This document shows positions 1 through 15,800 of a stretch of DNA of 51,027 nt, one piece after another. Source of the stretch: Thermoanaerobaculaceae bacterium (GTDB taxonomy: Bacteria; Acidobacteriota; Thermoanaerobaculia; Thermoanaerobaculales; Thermoanaerobaculaceae); the NCBI GenBank assembly GCA_025456225.1, contig JALOLB010000032.1:1-51027 (forward strand). The letters run 5' to 3'. The translations under genes were made by a program, and so were the position numbers. The stretch's first letter is position 1. Each line of letters starts with the position of its first letter. The notes beneath the pieces are model-generated. The model searched no databases. It had not been told where the DNA came from and saw only the letters and a program-made list of their open reading frames with translations.

Positions 1-165
1 CCCGCCCGCCCGGCCTCAGGCCTCAGCTCCCCCACTACCCCTAGATCGTCCTGTAGTACCTGAGGCCTGAGGCCCGAGGTCTGAGGTCTGAGGTCTGAGG
101 TCAGAGTCCTGGGGTCTGTGGTCTGAGGCCTGAGGTCTGAGGCCTGAGGTCGGGTGGTGGGGTGG
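1..165. repeat. Heptameric TGAGGCC/TGAGGTC-type tandem repeat with inverted arms (family A); continues off the left edge
   Basis: ggcctcaggcctcag at the left, then cctgaggcctgaggcccgaggtctgaggtctgaggtctgagg on the other arm, plus ctcccccactacccc and gggtggtggggtggggg blocks. Confidence 0.9.
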
Positions 166-327
166 GGGTCTTCCTGGTGGGAGCGGGGTCCGGGGGGGTG
201 ACGTGGGTCACAGAGCATGCTGCGGGGCGGGGTGTTGGCCTGTGTCCCCTTGACTTTAGCCCGTCCCGCTTGTAACGTGACTTGCAAAGGTGTTTGCGTG
301 ACTGAAATACTGCGAGGAGGCGATGCG

Positions 328-2082
328 ATGCGCAGGACATTCCGGGGAGTAGCTCTGGTTGCAGCCGCTGCGATGGTGGCCGGCACGGCTCTGGCGGGCG
401 GGATCACCAAGCGTGGAAGCGTGACCCCCACGCGTCAGACGATCTTCCGCATCGACACTCCGAAGGCCAACGAGACGGTCTTCGGCATCGTCGACGTTGC
501 CGGGTACGTGTTCGACCTCGAGCGGGGCGTCTCCCAGGTGACGCTGATGCTCGACAACACCGCGATCCACGATGCCGACATCAACCTGCCGCGCGAGGAC
601 GTGCGCCGCAAGTACCCCGGGTTCGACGGCGAGCCGCTGGACGTGGGCTTCGCCACGTCGTTCCTGGCGCGGAGCTACGCCGCGGGGTCGCACACCCTCG
701 CGATCCGGGTGCGCTACTCGAACGGCGACGAGGAGCTGCTCGGGACGCGCACGGTGAACGTCGACGACGCGCGCTACCACGGCCCCATTGGCCATCTGGA
801 CCGGCCGCGGCCGACCGATGCCGGTGATCCGTACGCCTCCAACGACATCGTCTCCGGGCCGTTCGCGGTCACCGGCTGGGTGCTGGACGACGTCGGAATC
901 CGCAAGCGCCTGAGCCCGACGGGCTGCACCGGTGCGCCCAGCATCGACTGCCGGTGGCTGGCCGACATCGAGGTTCTGGTGGACGGGCGTTCGGTCGGGC
1001 AGTCGGTCTTCTACCTGCCGCGGCCCGATGCGCTGCACGCCCACCCGGATGTCCCCGGGGCGCTCAACTCGGGGTTCCAGATGAACCTCGACACGACCCG
1101 GTTCTCCAATGGGCCGCACACCATTGCGGTGCGGGCCTGGGACACCGACCCGGACTACACCAAGAGCGCCATCATCGGCACCCGGGACGTCTGGATCGAC
1201 AACAACTACGCGACCCTGAAGCCGTTCGGCCGCATCGACTTCCCGATGCCCAACGGCTACTTCTTCACCTGCTCCTGCAACAGCATCCCTCCGGTCTCCG
1301 GCATCGAGTACACCCCGGGCAACCACCTGGACTGGGTGGCCGGCTGGGTCATCGATCAGAACGACAACTGGATGTACGAGGGTATCAAGTACGTCGAGCT
1401 GCTGTTCGATGGTGTGCCAGTCAAGAGCACCTGGCTCGACTGCCAGCCGATCTGCATGGCTCCCGGTGGCACGCCGATGTACGCCAACTGCTATGGCATC
1501 GAGCGCAAGGACATCGAGTACCAGTACCCGCAGTTCCTCAACGACGCCAAGATGGCGGGGTACTTCTTCGCCATCGACACCGACTACTGGCTCCGCCAGG
1601 GCAAGCTCCACCGTGGCCTGAACTACGTCTCGGTGCGGGTCGGGACGATGGACCCGACGCGTCCACCCGTCCTCATCGACCAGATCCCCGTCATGGTGCG
1701 CTGCAACGAGGACCTCGTCGAGCCGTCCTTCGGTGAGCTCGATCTTCCGCTGGTCATGCAGGACATGACCGGCGTCGAGCCCGTCAAGGGCTGGGTGTTC
1801 GACTACTCGATCACGGACCTGTACGTGTGGGTCGACGGCGTCCTCGACGGCAAGCTGTCGGGCTGTGACGGCGTGCACCTGTGCGTGCGCCGCGACGACG
1901 TGGCCCTGCGGTACCCGTGGCTGCCCTATCCCAATGTGCTCTACAACGGGTTCACCTACCAGCTCGACACGCGCAAGTACGTGGATGGCATCCACACGCT
2001 GGTGCTCGAGACCCGCGACGTCTCCAACAACCGCAACTTCTGGGTCCAGCGCCAGGTTCGCTTCGACAACTTCAACCGCTGA
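328..2082 (+). CDS. Secreted protein with several Ig-like domains
   Basis: ORF 217..2082; ATG at 328 preceded by gaggagg; signal peptide MRRTFRGVALVAAAAMVAGTALAGG; repeated I-D-P-x...G-W/Y-V-x-D...G-x-H-T/V pattern. Confidence 0.8.
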   Translation: MRRTFRGVALVAAAAMVAGTALAGGITKRGSVTPTRQTIFRIDTPKANETVFGIVDVAGYVFDLERGVSQVTLMLDNTAIHDADINLPREDVRRKYPGFDGEPLDVGFATSFLARSYAAGSHTLAIRVRYSNGDEELLGTRTVNVDDARYHGPIGHLDRPRPTDAGDPYASNDIVSGPFAVTGWVLDDVGIRKRLSPTGCTGAPSIDCRWLADIEVLVDGRSVGQSVFYLPRPDALHAHPDVPGALNSGFQMNLDTTRFSNGPHTIAVRAWDTDPDYTKSAIIGTRDVWIDNNYATLKPFGRIDFPMPNGYFFTCSCNSIPPVSGIEYTPGNHLDWVAGWVIDQNDNWMYEGIKYVELLFDGVPVKSTWLDCQPICMAPGGTPMYANCYGIERKDIEYQYPQFLNDAKMAGYFFAIDTDYWLRQGKLHRGLNYVSVRVGTMDPTRPPVLIDQIPVMVRCNEDLVEPSFGELDLPLVMQDMTGVEPVKGWVFDYSITDLYVWVDGVLDGKLSGCDGVHLCVRRDDVALRYPWLPYPNVLYNGFTYQLDTRKYVDGIHTLVLETRDVSNNRNFWVQRQVRFDNFNR

Positions 2083-2104
2083 GCGGCATTCGTCGTGATC
2101 ATGA

Positions 2105-2136
2105 CCGCCCCGGAGCTCCGGGGCGGTTTTCTTTTT
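2105..2136 (+). terminator. Rho-independent terminator
   Basis: Perfect 22-nt palindrome CCGCCCCGGAGCTCCGGGGCGG followed by TTTTCTTTTT just after the stop at 2082. Confidence 0.9.
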
Positions 2137-2256
2137 GTGCAGCCTTGCGATACGATGCGCGGCGGCGCGCCTGCCAGCCGCTCCCCGGTCCTCGGGGCTG
2201 CGGCGCCGAGCGGGCGCCGAGCCCCGGTCGGGGTATCGAGAAGGTGCGGTGGGTGA

Positions 2257-7025
<4,769 letters not shown>

Positions 7026-7042
7026 CTCCTCCACCCCCCATC

Positions 7043-7228
7043 CAGGCTCAAGGCTTCAGGCTCAAGGCTCAAGCTCCCCCACCCGCCCGGGCTACAGGCT
7101 CAAGGCTCAAGGCTTCAGCTCCCCCACCCACCCAGATGGGAGGGGGGTCTTGAGCCCTGAGCCTGGAGCCTTGAGCCTGACCGGGTGGGGGGCGGACTTG
7201 AGCCTTGAGCCTGAAGCCTTGAGCCTGG
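7043..7228. repeat. Heptameric CTCAAGG / TTGAGCC repeat with inverted arms (family B)
   Basis: caggctcaaggcttcaggctcaaggctcaag, then later cttgagccttgagcctgaagccttgagcc; cccccaccc and gggtgggggg blocks between. Confidence 0.9.
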
Positions 7229-7273
7229 GTGTGCGGTGGGAAGGTACAATGGGCGGCAAGTGAGGGCGCGACC

Positions 7274-7489
7274 ATGGAGCTGCCTGCCAAGGTGATGGTG
7301 TACAGCCAGATTCTGGGGCTCTCGGGAACCCAGGGGACGCTGGTGGCGGTTCGACCCGACGGCTGCTACGAGCTGCGCCTGCTCAGCCAGGGTCGCACCC
7401 ACCTGGTGCTCCTGCCGGTCGACCAGACCGGGATCGTCTTCGCCGAGCCCGAGCCCGAGGTGCCGCTGGAGATGGGCATCGAGCGGTAA
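7274..7489 (+). CDS. Small hypothetical protein (71 aa)
   Basis: ATG 7274 after TACAAT (7245-7250); MELPAKVMVYSQILGLSGTQGTLVAVRPDGCYELRLLSQGR... Confidence 0.6.
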   Translation: MELPAKVMVYSQILGLSGTQGTLVAVRPDGCYELRLLSQGRTHLVLLPVDQTGIVFAEPEPEVPLEMGIER

Positions 7490-7572
7490 GGTTGGAGGAG
7501 GCGGGCGTCTCGCAGCTTGGCGCGGCAGGATGGAGAGCACCTCGCAAGACGCTCGATCCGCGGGGGCTCGGG

Positions 7573-7751
7573 GCGTGTGAAGAAATCGCGAGAGAGCGAT
7601 TGGTTGGGCCGTGAGGGCCCTGACGCGGACCCGGTCCCGTGCGTCGGGGCGTTGTGGGGCCAGAAGTGGTCCCACGAGGTGCTTCGGTGACGGCCATGCG
7701 GTGAACGACAGGCTCGCAGCACGTTCGTCCACGTCCACCTCCACGTCCACG
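7573..7751. repeat. Composite intergenic element: GCGTGTGAAGAAATCG block, AACGACAGG block, then GTCCAC hexamer array
   Basis: gcgtgtgaagaaatcg 7573-7588; gccatgcggtgaacgacaggc 7693-7713; cgtccacgtccacctccacgtccacg 7726-7751; lies between convergent genes. Confidence 0.6.
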
Positions 7752-7869
7752 CTGCCGGCGGTCACGATCGGCGCCCCGAACGTCCTCACGCCATTGGGTC
7801 ACGACCTCTCGGGCAGCCCCGGGTTTCGATTCGGACGCGGCGGCGGATTCCTCAGATCGGCACGCAGCG

Positions 7870-10305
7870 TCAGCTCGCCCCGAGTGCTGGTCGTGCAGCC
7901 TGGGCGATCAGCGAGTAGCCGCACCGGCGGGCCTGCTCCTCCACGACAAGAAGCGTCGTACGCGCGGCACCTTCGTCGCCGGACCTGCGGGCGCACCCGG
8001 CCAGGACGAGCTGCGCTTCCAGCCGCACGCCCAGGGGCGCCTGCGAGGCCTCGGCCAACGCCTGCTCCAGCGCCCGTCGGGCGGCTACCGCGTCGCCCCG
8101 GGCGGATGTCTCCTCTGCCGCGGCCACCGCGACCTGCAGCCTGACGGCGCGGTCGTCGGTGCCTGCCACCAGCCTCATGGCGTGGGCTGACTCGTCCCTC
8201 GCCTCGCCGGATCGGCCGGTCGCGAGGAGCGCCCGCACGAGGAGTGCCCGGGCCTCGACCTCGCCGGCGAGGAAGTGCTCGGCCTGGGAGTCGGCAATGG
8301 CCTGGCGCGCGCGTGCCACCGCTTCGGCCGGCTGACGACGGGCCAGCTCCAGCCGGGCGAGCTCGACTCCCACCATCGCCCGCTTCCCCGCCTGGCCGGA
8401 GCGCTGCGCCCGTGCATCCACCTCGTTCAGGTTCCAGGAGGCGGCGGTCAGCTTTCCCTCGTCCAGGAGCACCGCTCCCAGATCGAGGCGGGCCGTGAAG
8501 ACCTCGGGGTCGTTACCGAGCCGGTCCGAGATCACGATGGCCTTCTCGAGGTGGCGGCGAGCCGACTCGAGGTCCCCGTAGTCCCGATCGGACTTGGCGA
8601 CGTGAGTGAGCGCCTTGGCGACCCCGGCGAGGTCTCCGGCCGCCTGTCGGAGCTCGAGCGCCTCGCGGAATGCGCTCCGGGCCTCGGCTGGCTTGCCGAG
8701 ACCCCGGAAGGCGCGGCCCTGCTGGATGCGGGCTGCGGCCAGCATGAGCCGCGCCCCCAGGACCTGGGCGCGCTCGGCGGCCCGGCTCGCGGCCGCGAGC
8801 TTCCAGGTGAGGTCCGACTCGTGCATCCAGGCCTCGGCCAGGTCGATGCGGGGGTCCCGACCCGCCGGGCCCGGGAGTGCGCGCAGCTCGGTCAAGAGCT
8901 TCTGGGCCTCCTCATCGTGCCCGTGCTGGACGAGCAGCGACACGAGGGACAGCCCGTACTCCAGGTTGTCCGGGTAGAAGGCCCGGAGCGAGCGGGTGAT
9001 CTCGATGGCACGCTCCCACTCGCCCATCTGCTCCCGGTACTCCGCTTCCAGGGCGAGCTGCGGCTCCCGCGGGAGCTTGCCCGCCAGCTTGAGCGCCTCC
9101 TGGAGCTCGGCGCGGCGGCGGGCCTGGTCGCCTGACCAACCCCACGCCGTGGCGAGCGCGACCCGGAGCACAGGGGAGTCCGGCTCGGCCGCCACGGCCT
9201 TGCGGAGGGCATCGAGGGCGGCGGGGAACTCGAACACCCGCAGCCTGGCGAGGCCCTCCGCGTAGAGGCGCGTGGCGTCGAGATTGGTGGGATGGACGGC
9301 TCGCACCCGGGTGGCTTCGGGGGCCGGCAGCTCGGGGACGCCCAGGAGGTGGCGCAGCCGGTCGCCCGCGCGCCCTGCCAGGTCGGGGAGCGCCGACAGC
9401 GGGCCGGCCTCCGTCACGGTCGCCAGCGATGCCCCGCTGTCGGCGGCGCGGATATCGAGATCGACACTAACCTCGGGCAGCGAGCCTGCGGGGCTGGTGC
9501 GGTACCGGCCTGTGACGAGCAGGTCGATCCCCAGAAGCGTGCGCAGGCGGTGCATTTCCTCCTGGCTTGGAAGGTGCCCACCGAGACCGAGCTCACGGCC
9601 AGCCTCGGCCAGGCTGGCCGGGCTCACCGTGCGGAGCGTCCCGCCGGCCGCCAGCTCGGTGGTGAGCATCTCGGCCAGTGCCGTGCCGATCCAGGCCATG
9701 TCGGCCCGTCCGGAGTCGGTGCCGGGCTCGATCACCGCGACCGCGCGGCGGGGCGTGAACGGAGAGGGGGCGGGTGTGGGCGGTGCTGCCGGCGTCCAGA
9801 AGGGTCGTGAGGACCGCCAGGCCACGAGCCCGCCGATAACCACGGCTGCGGCCAGTGCAGCGGCCGGCCACCACCGTCGCCACCCTGACGAGACTGGCGG
9901 GGAAGCCTCGATCTCCGCATGATTCGGAGGCGGGGACGCCGGCTCTCCCGGCGCCGGGGCGTCCACCAGCCGCTCGACCGGAGCGATGAGCCTGTATCCG
10001 CGGCGTGCCACGGTCTCGATGAAACGGGGCGTGCGGGCGTCGTCGCCCAGCGCCTCGCGCAGGTCCCGCACACGCTGGGTCAGGGCTGCTTCCGCCACCA
10101 CCGCTTCCGGCCACACCGTGTCCAGCAGGTGCTCCTTGGCGACCATGCGCGGCGCGGCCTCCACGAGGACGTTGAGGATCGCCAGGACCTTGGGTGTGAG
10201 GTCGACGCGCCGCCCGTCCCGCCAGAGCGTGCCGTCGGCGGGGTCGAAAACCACCTCTCCGAGGCGCCAGCGTTGGTTCGGCGGGTCGCTCGTCATCCAG
10301 ATCAC
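7870..10305 (-). CDS. CadC/ToxR-like winged-helix transcriptional regulator with TM segment, TolB/FlgO-like domain and TPRs
   Basis: WRLGEVVFDPADGTLWRDGRRVDLTPKVLAILNVLVEAAPRMVAKEHLLDTVWPEAVV...GYRLIAP is the trans_reg_C signature; TM segment; TPR-like helices. ATG at 10296 is an alternative start. Confidence 0.85.
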   Translation of the reverse strand: MIWMTSDPPNQRWRLGEVVFDPADGTLWRDGRRVDLTPKVLAILNVLVEAAPRMVAKEHLLDTVWPEAVVAEAALTQRVRDLREALGDDARTPRFIETVARRGYRLIAPVERLVDAPAPGEPASPPPNHAEIEASPPVSSGWRRWWPAAALAAAVVIGGLVAWRSSRPFWTPAAPPTPAPSPFTPRRAVAVIEPGTDSGRADMAWIGTALAEMLTTELAAGGTLRTVSPASLAEAGRELGLGGHLPSQEEMHRLRTLLGIDLLVTGRYRTSPAGSLPEVSVDLDIRAADSGASLATVTEAGPLSALPDLAGRAGDRLRHLLGVPELPAPEATRVRAVHPTNLDATRLYAEGLARLRVFEFPAALDALRKAVAAEPDSPVLRVALATAWGWSGDQARRRAELQEALKLAGKLPREPQLALEAEYREQMGEWERAIEITRSLRAFYPDNLEYGLSLVSLLVQHGHDEEAQKLLTELRALPGPAGRDPRIDLAEAWMHESDLTWKLAAASRAAERAQVLGARLMLAAARIQQGRAFRGLGKPAEARSAFREALELRQAAGDLAGVAKALTHVAKSDRDYGDLESARRHLEKAIVISDRLGNDPEVFTARLDLGAVLLDEGKLTAASWNLNEVDARAQRSGQAGKRAMVGVELARLELARRQPAEAVARARQAIADSQAEHFLAGEVEARALLVRALLATGRSGEARDESAHAMRLVAGTDDRAVRLQVAVAAAEETSARGDAVAARRALEQALAEASQAPLGVRLEAQLVLAGCARRSGDEGAARTTLLVVEEQARRCGYSLIAQAARPALGAS

Positions 10306-10456
10306 CGTAGTCCTGCCACGTTAGCACAGCTCCAGCAAGCGTTTGTCACAGTTTCGTCACAGCTCCGTTCTGACTCGTCCCTGGCCGGGCCCGATGATGA
10401 GCACAGGTCAATCGACGCGAGTGGCCGGCTCCGGCCGGCCCGAAAGGAAGGTATCC

Positions 10457-12811
10457 ATGGTCCGCATCACGCTAGCAACACTGGTCATCCTGGTGGCGCT
10501 GGTCGGCGCCCCGGCCTGGGGCGGCTTCTCCGGCACCGACGTGTTCCTGCCGTCGGTTGGGGCGAAACCCGGTGTGCCGCCGGCGGTCTGGTACACCACC
10601 GTGTGGGTGCACAACCCCAACGCCACGGCGGCCAACATCACCGTCCACCTCCTGGAGCGCCAGGCCAACCTGGCGCCCAGGACCTACACCGACACGATCC
10701 CCTCCGGGGACACCAGGCGCTACGACAACGCCGTGCTGACGATGTTCGGGGTCGAGACGTTCGGTGCCCTGCGGATCACCTCCAACGTCAAGGTGATCGT
10801 GGGCTCCCGGATCTACTCCCAGTCTGGCACCCTCGACGACTCGGTCGGGCAGTACTTCGCGGGCGTGCCGGCGTCGTTTGCCATCGGCCAGGGCCAGTCC
10901 ACCGAGCTCGTGGGGGTGTGGCAGACCCAGCCCGGCGCCAGCTCGACGTTCCGGTACAACTTCGGCTTCGTGGAGACCACGGGGACCGGCACCTGCACCG
11001 TGCTGGTCACGGTGAAGGACCTCACCGGCGCCACGCTGACCTCGAAGAGCTACACGGTGCGGCAGTGGGAGCAGGTGCAGAAGGGTTTCGTCACGGAGTT
11101 CCCCACCACCTCGACGCAGAACGCGCGGTTGACGGTGGCGGTGACCGGAGGCACGGGCAGGGTGATCGCGTTCGGCTCCCAGGTGGCCCAGGGCTCCCAG
11201 GACCCCTCGACGTTCGAGATGGCGTTCCGGGACGCCCTGCTGGCCGAGAACGGCTCGGGCGGTAGTGGCGACATCACGGCCGTGAGCGCCGGGGCGGGGC
11301 TTTCCGGTGGCGGCACGTCGGGCGACGTGACGCTCTCGGTGGCCGCCGGCGGGATCACCAGCGCGATGATCCAGGACGGGGCGGTGGGCAGCGCGGATCT
11401 CGCCGGCTCCGCGGTGACCAAGGCCAAGCTCGCGGCGACCGGCGGCACCAACGGTCAGGTGCTGGCGACCGACGGCACGGGCCTCAAGTGGCAGACGGCC
11501 GGCTCGGGCGGCAGCGGCGACATCACAGGCGTGAGCGCTGGGGCGGGGCTTTCTGGTGGCGGCACGTCGGGCGACGTGACGCTCTCGGTGGCCTCCGGCG
11601 GGATCACCAGCGCGATGATCCAGGACGGGGCGGTGGGCAGCGCGGATCTCGCTGGCTCCGCGGTGACCAAGGCCAAGCTCGCGGCGACGGGAGGCACCAG
11701 TGGCCAGGTGCTTGCGACCGACGGCACAGGCCTCAAGTGGCAGACGGCCTCTGGTGGGGGCCTCACACTGCCGTACAGCGGTGGCACCGTCGCCGGAGAG
11801 TACGCGTTCACGGTGACAAACACCGGCAGCGGCACTGTCGCCGGCGCCTTCCACGCGATCAGTACCTCGTCGGAGGGGCTGTGGGCTGAGAGCTCAAGCG
11901 GCTGGGCGATACTGGGGGTGACGCAGACCGGAGACCACGGCATCAAAGGTCAGAACAAGGGCTCCGGGCAGGGAGTTCTCGGCCAGAGTACCAACGGAGA
12001 TGGGGTAGTTGGCCAGTCTTTTACCGCGGCCAAGTCCGGGGTGTACGGCGTCAACTCCGCCAGCAATGGGTTCGGCGTCTTCGGTCGCAACACCAGCAGG
12101 AGCAACACCGGCTACCTGGGCGGCGATGTCGGAGCCGCGGGGACGGGCAGCGGCAGCTCGACCGGTGTTTCCGGAACCAGTGACTCGGGCAACGGTGTCG
12201 AGGGCGTGAGCGGCTCGGGTAGAGGGGTGTCGGGCGTATCCAACAACATCGGTGTGTACGGTTGGGGTGGCACGTACGGTGTGTACTCGCTCGGGAACCT
12301 GCACGTCCAGGGTACGCTCTCCAAGACCGGCGGCACGTTCAGGATCGACCATCCGCTCGACCCGGAGCGGCGCTACCTCCAGCACTCGTTCGTGGAGTCG
12401 CCGGACATGATGAACGTCTACAACGGCAACGCCGTGACCGACGCCGACGGGCGGGCGGTCGTGGAGCTGCCGGCGTACTTCGAGGCGCTCAACCGGGACT
12501 TCCGCTACCAGCTCACGGTCATCGGGCGGTTCGCCCAGGCGATCGTGGAGGAGGAGGTCCAGGGCAACCGTTTCGTCATCCGCACGAACCTCGCCGGCGT
12601 CAAGGTCTCCTGGCAGGTGACCGGGATCCGCAAGGACCCGTGGGCGGAGGCCAACCGCTTCCCGGCCGAGCTGGACAAGCCAGCGGCCGAGATGGGGACC
12701 TACCTGCACCCCGAGGTGTACGGCCAGCCGGACGAGAAGAACGTCGAGTGGGTGCGCCACCCCGAGGCCATGAAGGCCCTGCAGGGGCGACGCCACGACG
12801 AGAGCCGATAA
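10457..12811 (+). CDS. Secreted Gly/Ser-rich tail-fibre-like protein
   Basis: ATG 10457 with SD aaggaagg; signal peptide; [35 protein letters not shown] domain; [13 protein letters not shown] repeats; GVxGxSxxGxGV repeats; C-terminal [19 protein letters not shown] domain. Confidence 0.8.
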   Translation: MVRITLATLVILVALVGAPAWGGFSGTDVFLPSVGAKPGVPPAVWYTTVWVHNPNATAANITVHLLERQANLAPRTYTDTIPSGDTRRYDNAVLTMFGVETFGALRITSNVKVIVGSRIYSQSGTLDDSVGQYFAGVPASFAIGQGQSTELVGVWQTQPGASSTFRYNFGFVETTGTGTCTVLVTVKDLTGATLTSKSYTVRQWEQVQKGFVTEFPTTSTQNARLTVAVTGGTGRVIAFGSQVAQGSQDPSTFEMAFRDALLAENGSGGSGDITAVSAGAGLSGGGTSGDVTLSVAAGGITSAMIQDGAVGSADLAGSAVTKAKLAATGGTNGQVLATDGTGLKWQTAGSGGSGDITGVSAGAGLSGGGTSGDVTLSVASGGITSAMIQDGAVGSADLAGSAVTKAKLAATGGTSGQVLATDGTGLKWQTASGGGLTLPYSGGTVAGEYAFTVTNTGSGTVAGAFHAISTSSEGLWAESSSGWAILGVTQTGDHGIKGQNKGSGQGVLGQSTNGDGVVGQSFTAAKSGVYGVNSASNGFGVFGRNTSRSNTGYLGGDVGAAGTGSGSSTGVSGTSDSGNGVEGVSGSGRGVSGVSNNIGVYGWGGTYGVYSLGNLHVQGTLSKTGGTFRIDHPLDPERRYLQHSFVESPDMMNVYNGNAVTDADGRAVVELPAYFEALNRDFRYQLTVIGRFAQAIVEEEVQGNRFVIRTNLAGVKVSWQVTGIRKDPWAEANRFPAELDKPAAEMGTYLHPEVYGQPDEKNVEWVRHPEAMKALQGRRHDESR
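11252..11749 (+). repeat. Intragenic tandem duplication, two copies of 249 bp (83 codons)
   Basis: ggctcgggcgg(t/c)ag(t/c)ggcgacatcac at 11252 and 11501; near-identical through tgg cag acg gcc. Confidence 0.9.
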
Positions 12812-12857
12812 CGGGTCACGCGGACTGGTCGTGACAGGGGCCGCGAGGGAGGCTGAG

Positions 12858-15800
12858 ATGCGCACAAGCAGGATTTCAAGTCGGGTGTCTGGTTTCTTCC
12901 CCTTGGCAATGGCCGGTGTCGTGCTGGCCACCCTCGCACCTCTTGCGGCCTCGGCCCGCCAGACGCCGGCGCCGATCCCTGCGTCAGACGTGATGACGGG
13001 GTTTCCCTACCACTTCGAGGGCCATGTCTACGCGGGCCCGGTGGGAGACGAGTCCTCGCCGCTTTCGGGTGTGACCGTCTCGCTGTACGGCTCGAACAAC
13101 CCCTGCCCGGCCGAGGGCGCCTACATGAAGAGCGCCACCACCGACGCGAACGGGTGGTTCCGCCTGAGCTACTTCGACGACGAGTACGGTTGGGAGTTCT
13201 TCGCCATCCGCCAGACCAACCTGCCGGGGTACACGTCGGTCGGGGCGACCAGCATCGCCGGCACCGTGTGCACCTCGGACTGGATCCAGCACGGCCTCCC
13301 GCTCGAAGGGAAGAACCTCACCGGCAACACGTTCTGGGACCAGTCTGCGGCCACGCCGACACCGACACCGACGCCGTGGCGGGTGGTGCTCTCGGGCAAG
13401 GTCTTCGCCGGCGAGCCGCCGTACGAGAGCCAGCCGCGTTCCGGTGTCACGGTCTCGTTGTTCGGCTCGAACCGCCGGTACCCGGATCCCGGCACGTTCC
13501 TGCGCAGCGTCGTCACGGACGCGAGCGGCGACTTCACTCTCGTGGTGCGCGAAGGCGACGGGGCGTACCAGCTCTACGCCATCCGGGAGACCAACCCGCC
13601 AGGCTCCACCTCGACCGGCGCGAGCTCGGTCGGCGGCACGGTGCGGGACGCCGACTGGATCGAGTACCAGCCTCCGCTTGTGGGGAAGGTGCTGTCCGAG
13701 AACAAGTTCTGGGACAAGGTCGCGGCCACCGCAACGCCGACCGCAACGCCGACGACCCTTCCCGATGCGACCCACACGCCGACCCGGACCGCCACGCCGA
13801 CGCGGGTCGCGACGAGCACGCCGACTGCCACTGCACCCGTGGCCACCCGGACGCCCACGCCCACACTGCCCCGCCCCACCTTCACCCCGACACCCACCCG
13901 GACACCCACCACCCCACCGGTGTGCCCGGCGCCGGACCAGGCCGGCAACACCTTCGCGACGGCGGGTGTGCTCACTCCGGGGGTGGCGGTCCAGGAGTAC
14001 CTCTGCCCCTCGGGCGATCTCGACTACTGGAAGCTCCACGTCGTCGCGCCGGCCGAGATCAGGGTCTTTCTCTACGACCTCCCACTCGGCCCGCCGGCCG
14101 ACATGGACATCTTCCTGCTCGATCCCGGCGGAGCGCTGCGCAAGTCCGACGAGCGTTGGGGCGCCGACAAGGGCGGCTACATCTCGTTCGACGCCTGGAG
14201 CGACGGCGAGTGGCGGGTCCTGGTGCGCGGCAAGGGGGTGGCGGACTGGAGCAAGACCCACACCTACACGCTCAGGGTCGAGCTTTCCTACCAGTGCTAT
14301 CAGGCAGACGAGGCGGGCAATACCTTCAGCGCCGCAACGCCGATCCTGCCGAGCTTGCCGCAGGGCAACGTCGTGCGCATGCACACAGGAACGATATGCC
14401 CGGCGGGTGACGTCGACTTCTACAGGCTCTCCGTCGGCGGCAGCCAGACCGTCACGATCAACGCCACCCTCACCAACCTCCCGGCCGACTTCGATCTCAT
14501 CCTGCGCAAGCCCGACGGCTCGATCGCGGACTACTCGAACGCCTCGGGCACCTCGGACGAGCACGTCTCGGCCACCTCGACCAACGAGTGGGGCGACTGG
14601 CGGGTCTCGGTCTACGGCCCCGGCGGGACGGTCTACCACTCCCAGCCGTACACCCTCGAGGTGCGCCTGACGAGCACCGCCGACCTGAGCATCCAGGCGA
14701 TCGAGGTCACGCAGGCGATCCAGGACACCTCCAACACGGTGAAGCTGATCCGCGGCAAGCCGACGCTGGCGCGAGTCTACGTCCACCCGGGATCGGCCGT
14801 GACGTGGGCGGCGCCGGTGGAGGTCGAGCTGGCCGGCTGGTTCCGGGACGGCCTCGCCTGGATGCCGTTCCCCGACTCGCCGCGGACCCTCCCTCCGCAG
14901 AAGACCGGGAACGAACCGGTCGCCAACACCAAGCGCGTGGCGCTGGCCTCGAGCTTCAACTTCCTGCTGCCCGCGAGCTGGACCCAGCACGCCCAGCTCC
15001 GGCTCGAGGCCCGCGCCAACCCCAACAAGACGATTGCCGAGACCAGCTTCGCCAACAACACCCTGGCCACCGGCGACCTCGACTTCCGGACGGCCGCGAC
15101 GGTGAACGTCGGCTTCGTGCCGGTGTCGGTGAGCAACGTCGCCCCGAACCTTGCGACCGACCCCCAGTACGCCCGCATGCTCCCGTACGTGCGCTCGGTC
15201 TTTCCGGCCGCTGCCGTCCAGTACTGGGTCAAGACCGGCGGCCCGCTCGCGGTCACCTACGACTTCTCGGTGCAGGGGAGCGGAGGCGGATGCGGTCCCG
15301 CCTGGGTGAGCCTCCTCGGCGACCTCGAGGACATCTACGACAACTGGAGCAACAGGCCCCCCAACGCCTTCGTCTACGGTCTGATCGACAACGCCGTGCC
15401 GTACTGCGCCCCGCCGCCCGGGACGGGCTGCACCTTCGGGTGTGGGAGCATGAGCCGCCCGGTGTCGGAGGGTGTGCTGTACTCGAAGGCCGCCGAGACG
15501 GTCCCGCACGAGATCGGCCACAACTTCGGCCGCGGCCACGCCCCGTGCGGGTTGACCGGTGCCGACCCCAGCTTCCCGACCTACACCAACCCACTCACCG
15601 GCGCGGCCTACCCGAGTGGGCACATCGGCCAGGTGGGCGTGGACGTGCCGGGGTGGCGGGCGTTCGACCCGGCGGTGATTCCCGACCTGATGTCGTACTG
15701 CGACAACCCAACGGCGTGGATCTCGCCATACACCTGGAACGGGATCCTCGCCAAGATGCCGTTCTCTGCCGCGGCGGCGCCCGGCGCGCTGAAGCCGCAC

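Noticed and set aside
7219-7250. Heptamer TTGAGC acting as a -35 for TACAAT before the 7274 gene
   Set aside because: The spacing is 20 nt, longer than optimal; could be coincidental because TTGAGC recurs in the repeat.
13360-13920. Tandem ACGCCGAC / CACCCGGACACC DNA repeats
   Set aside because: Explained as codons of a PTPTPTP/TRTPT-type linker in a secreted protein; ordinary low-complexity coding sequence.
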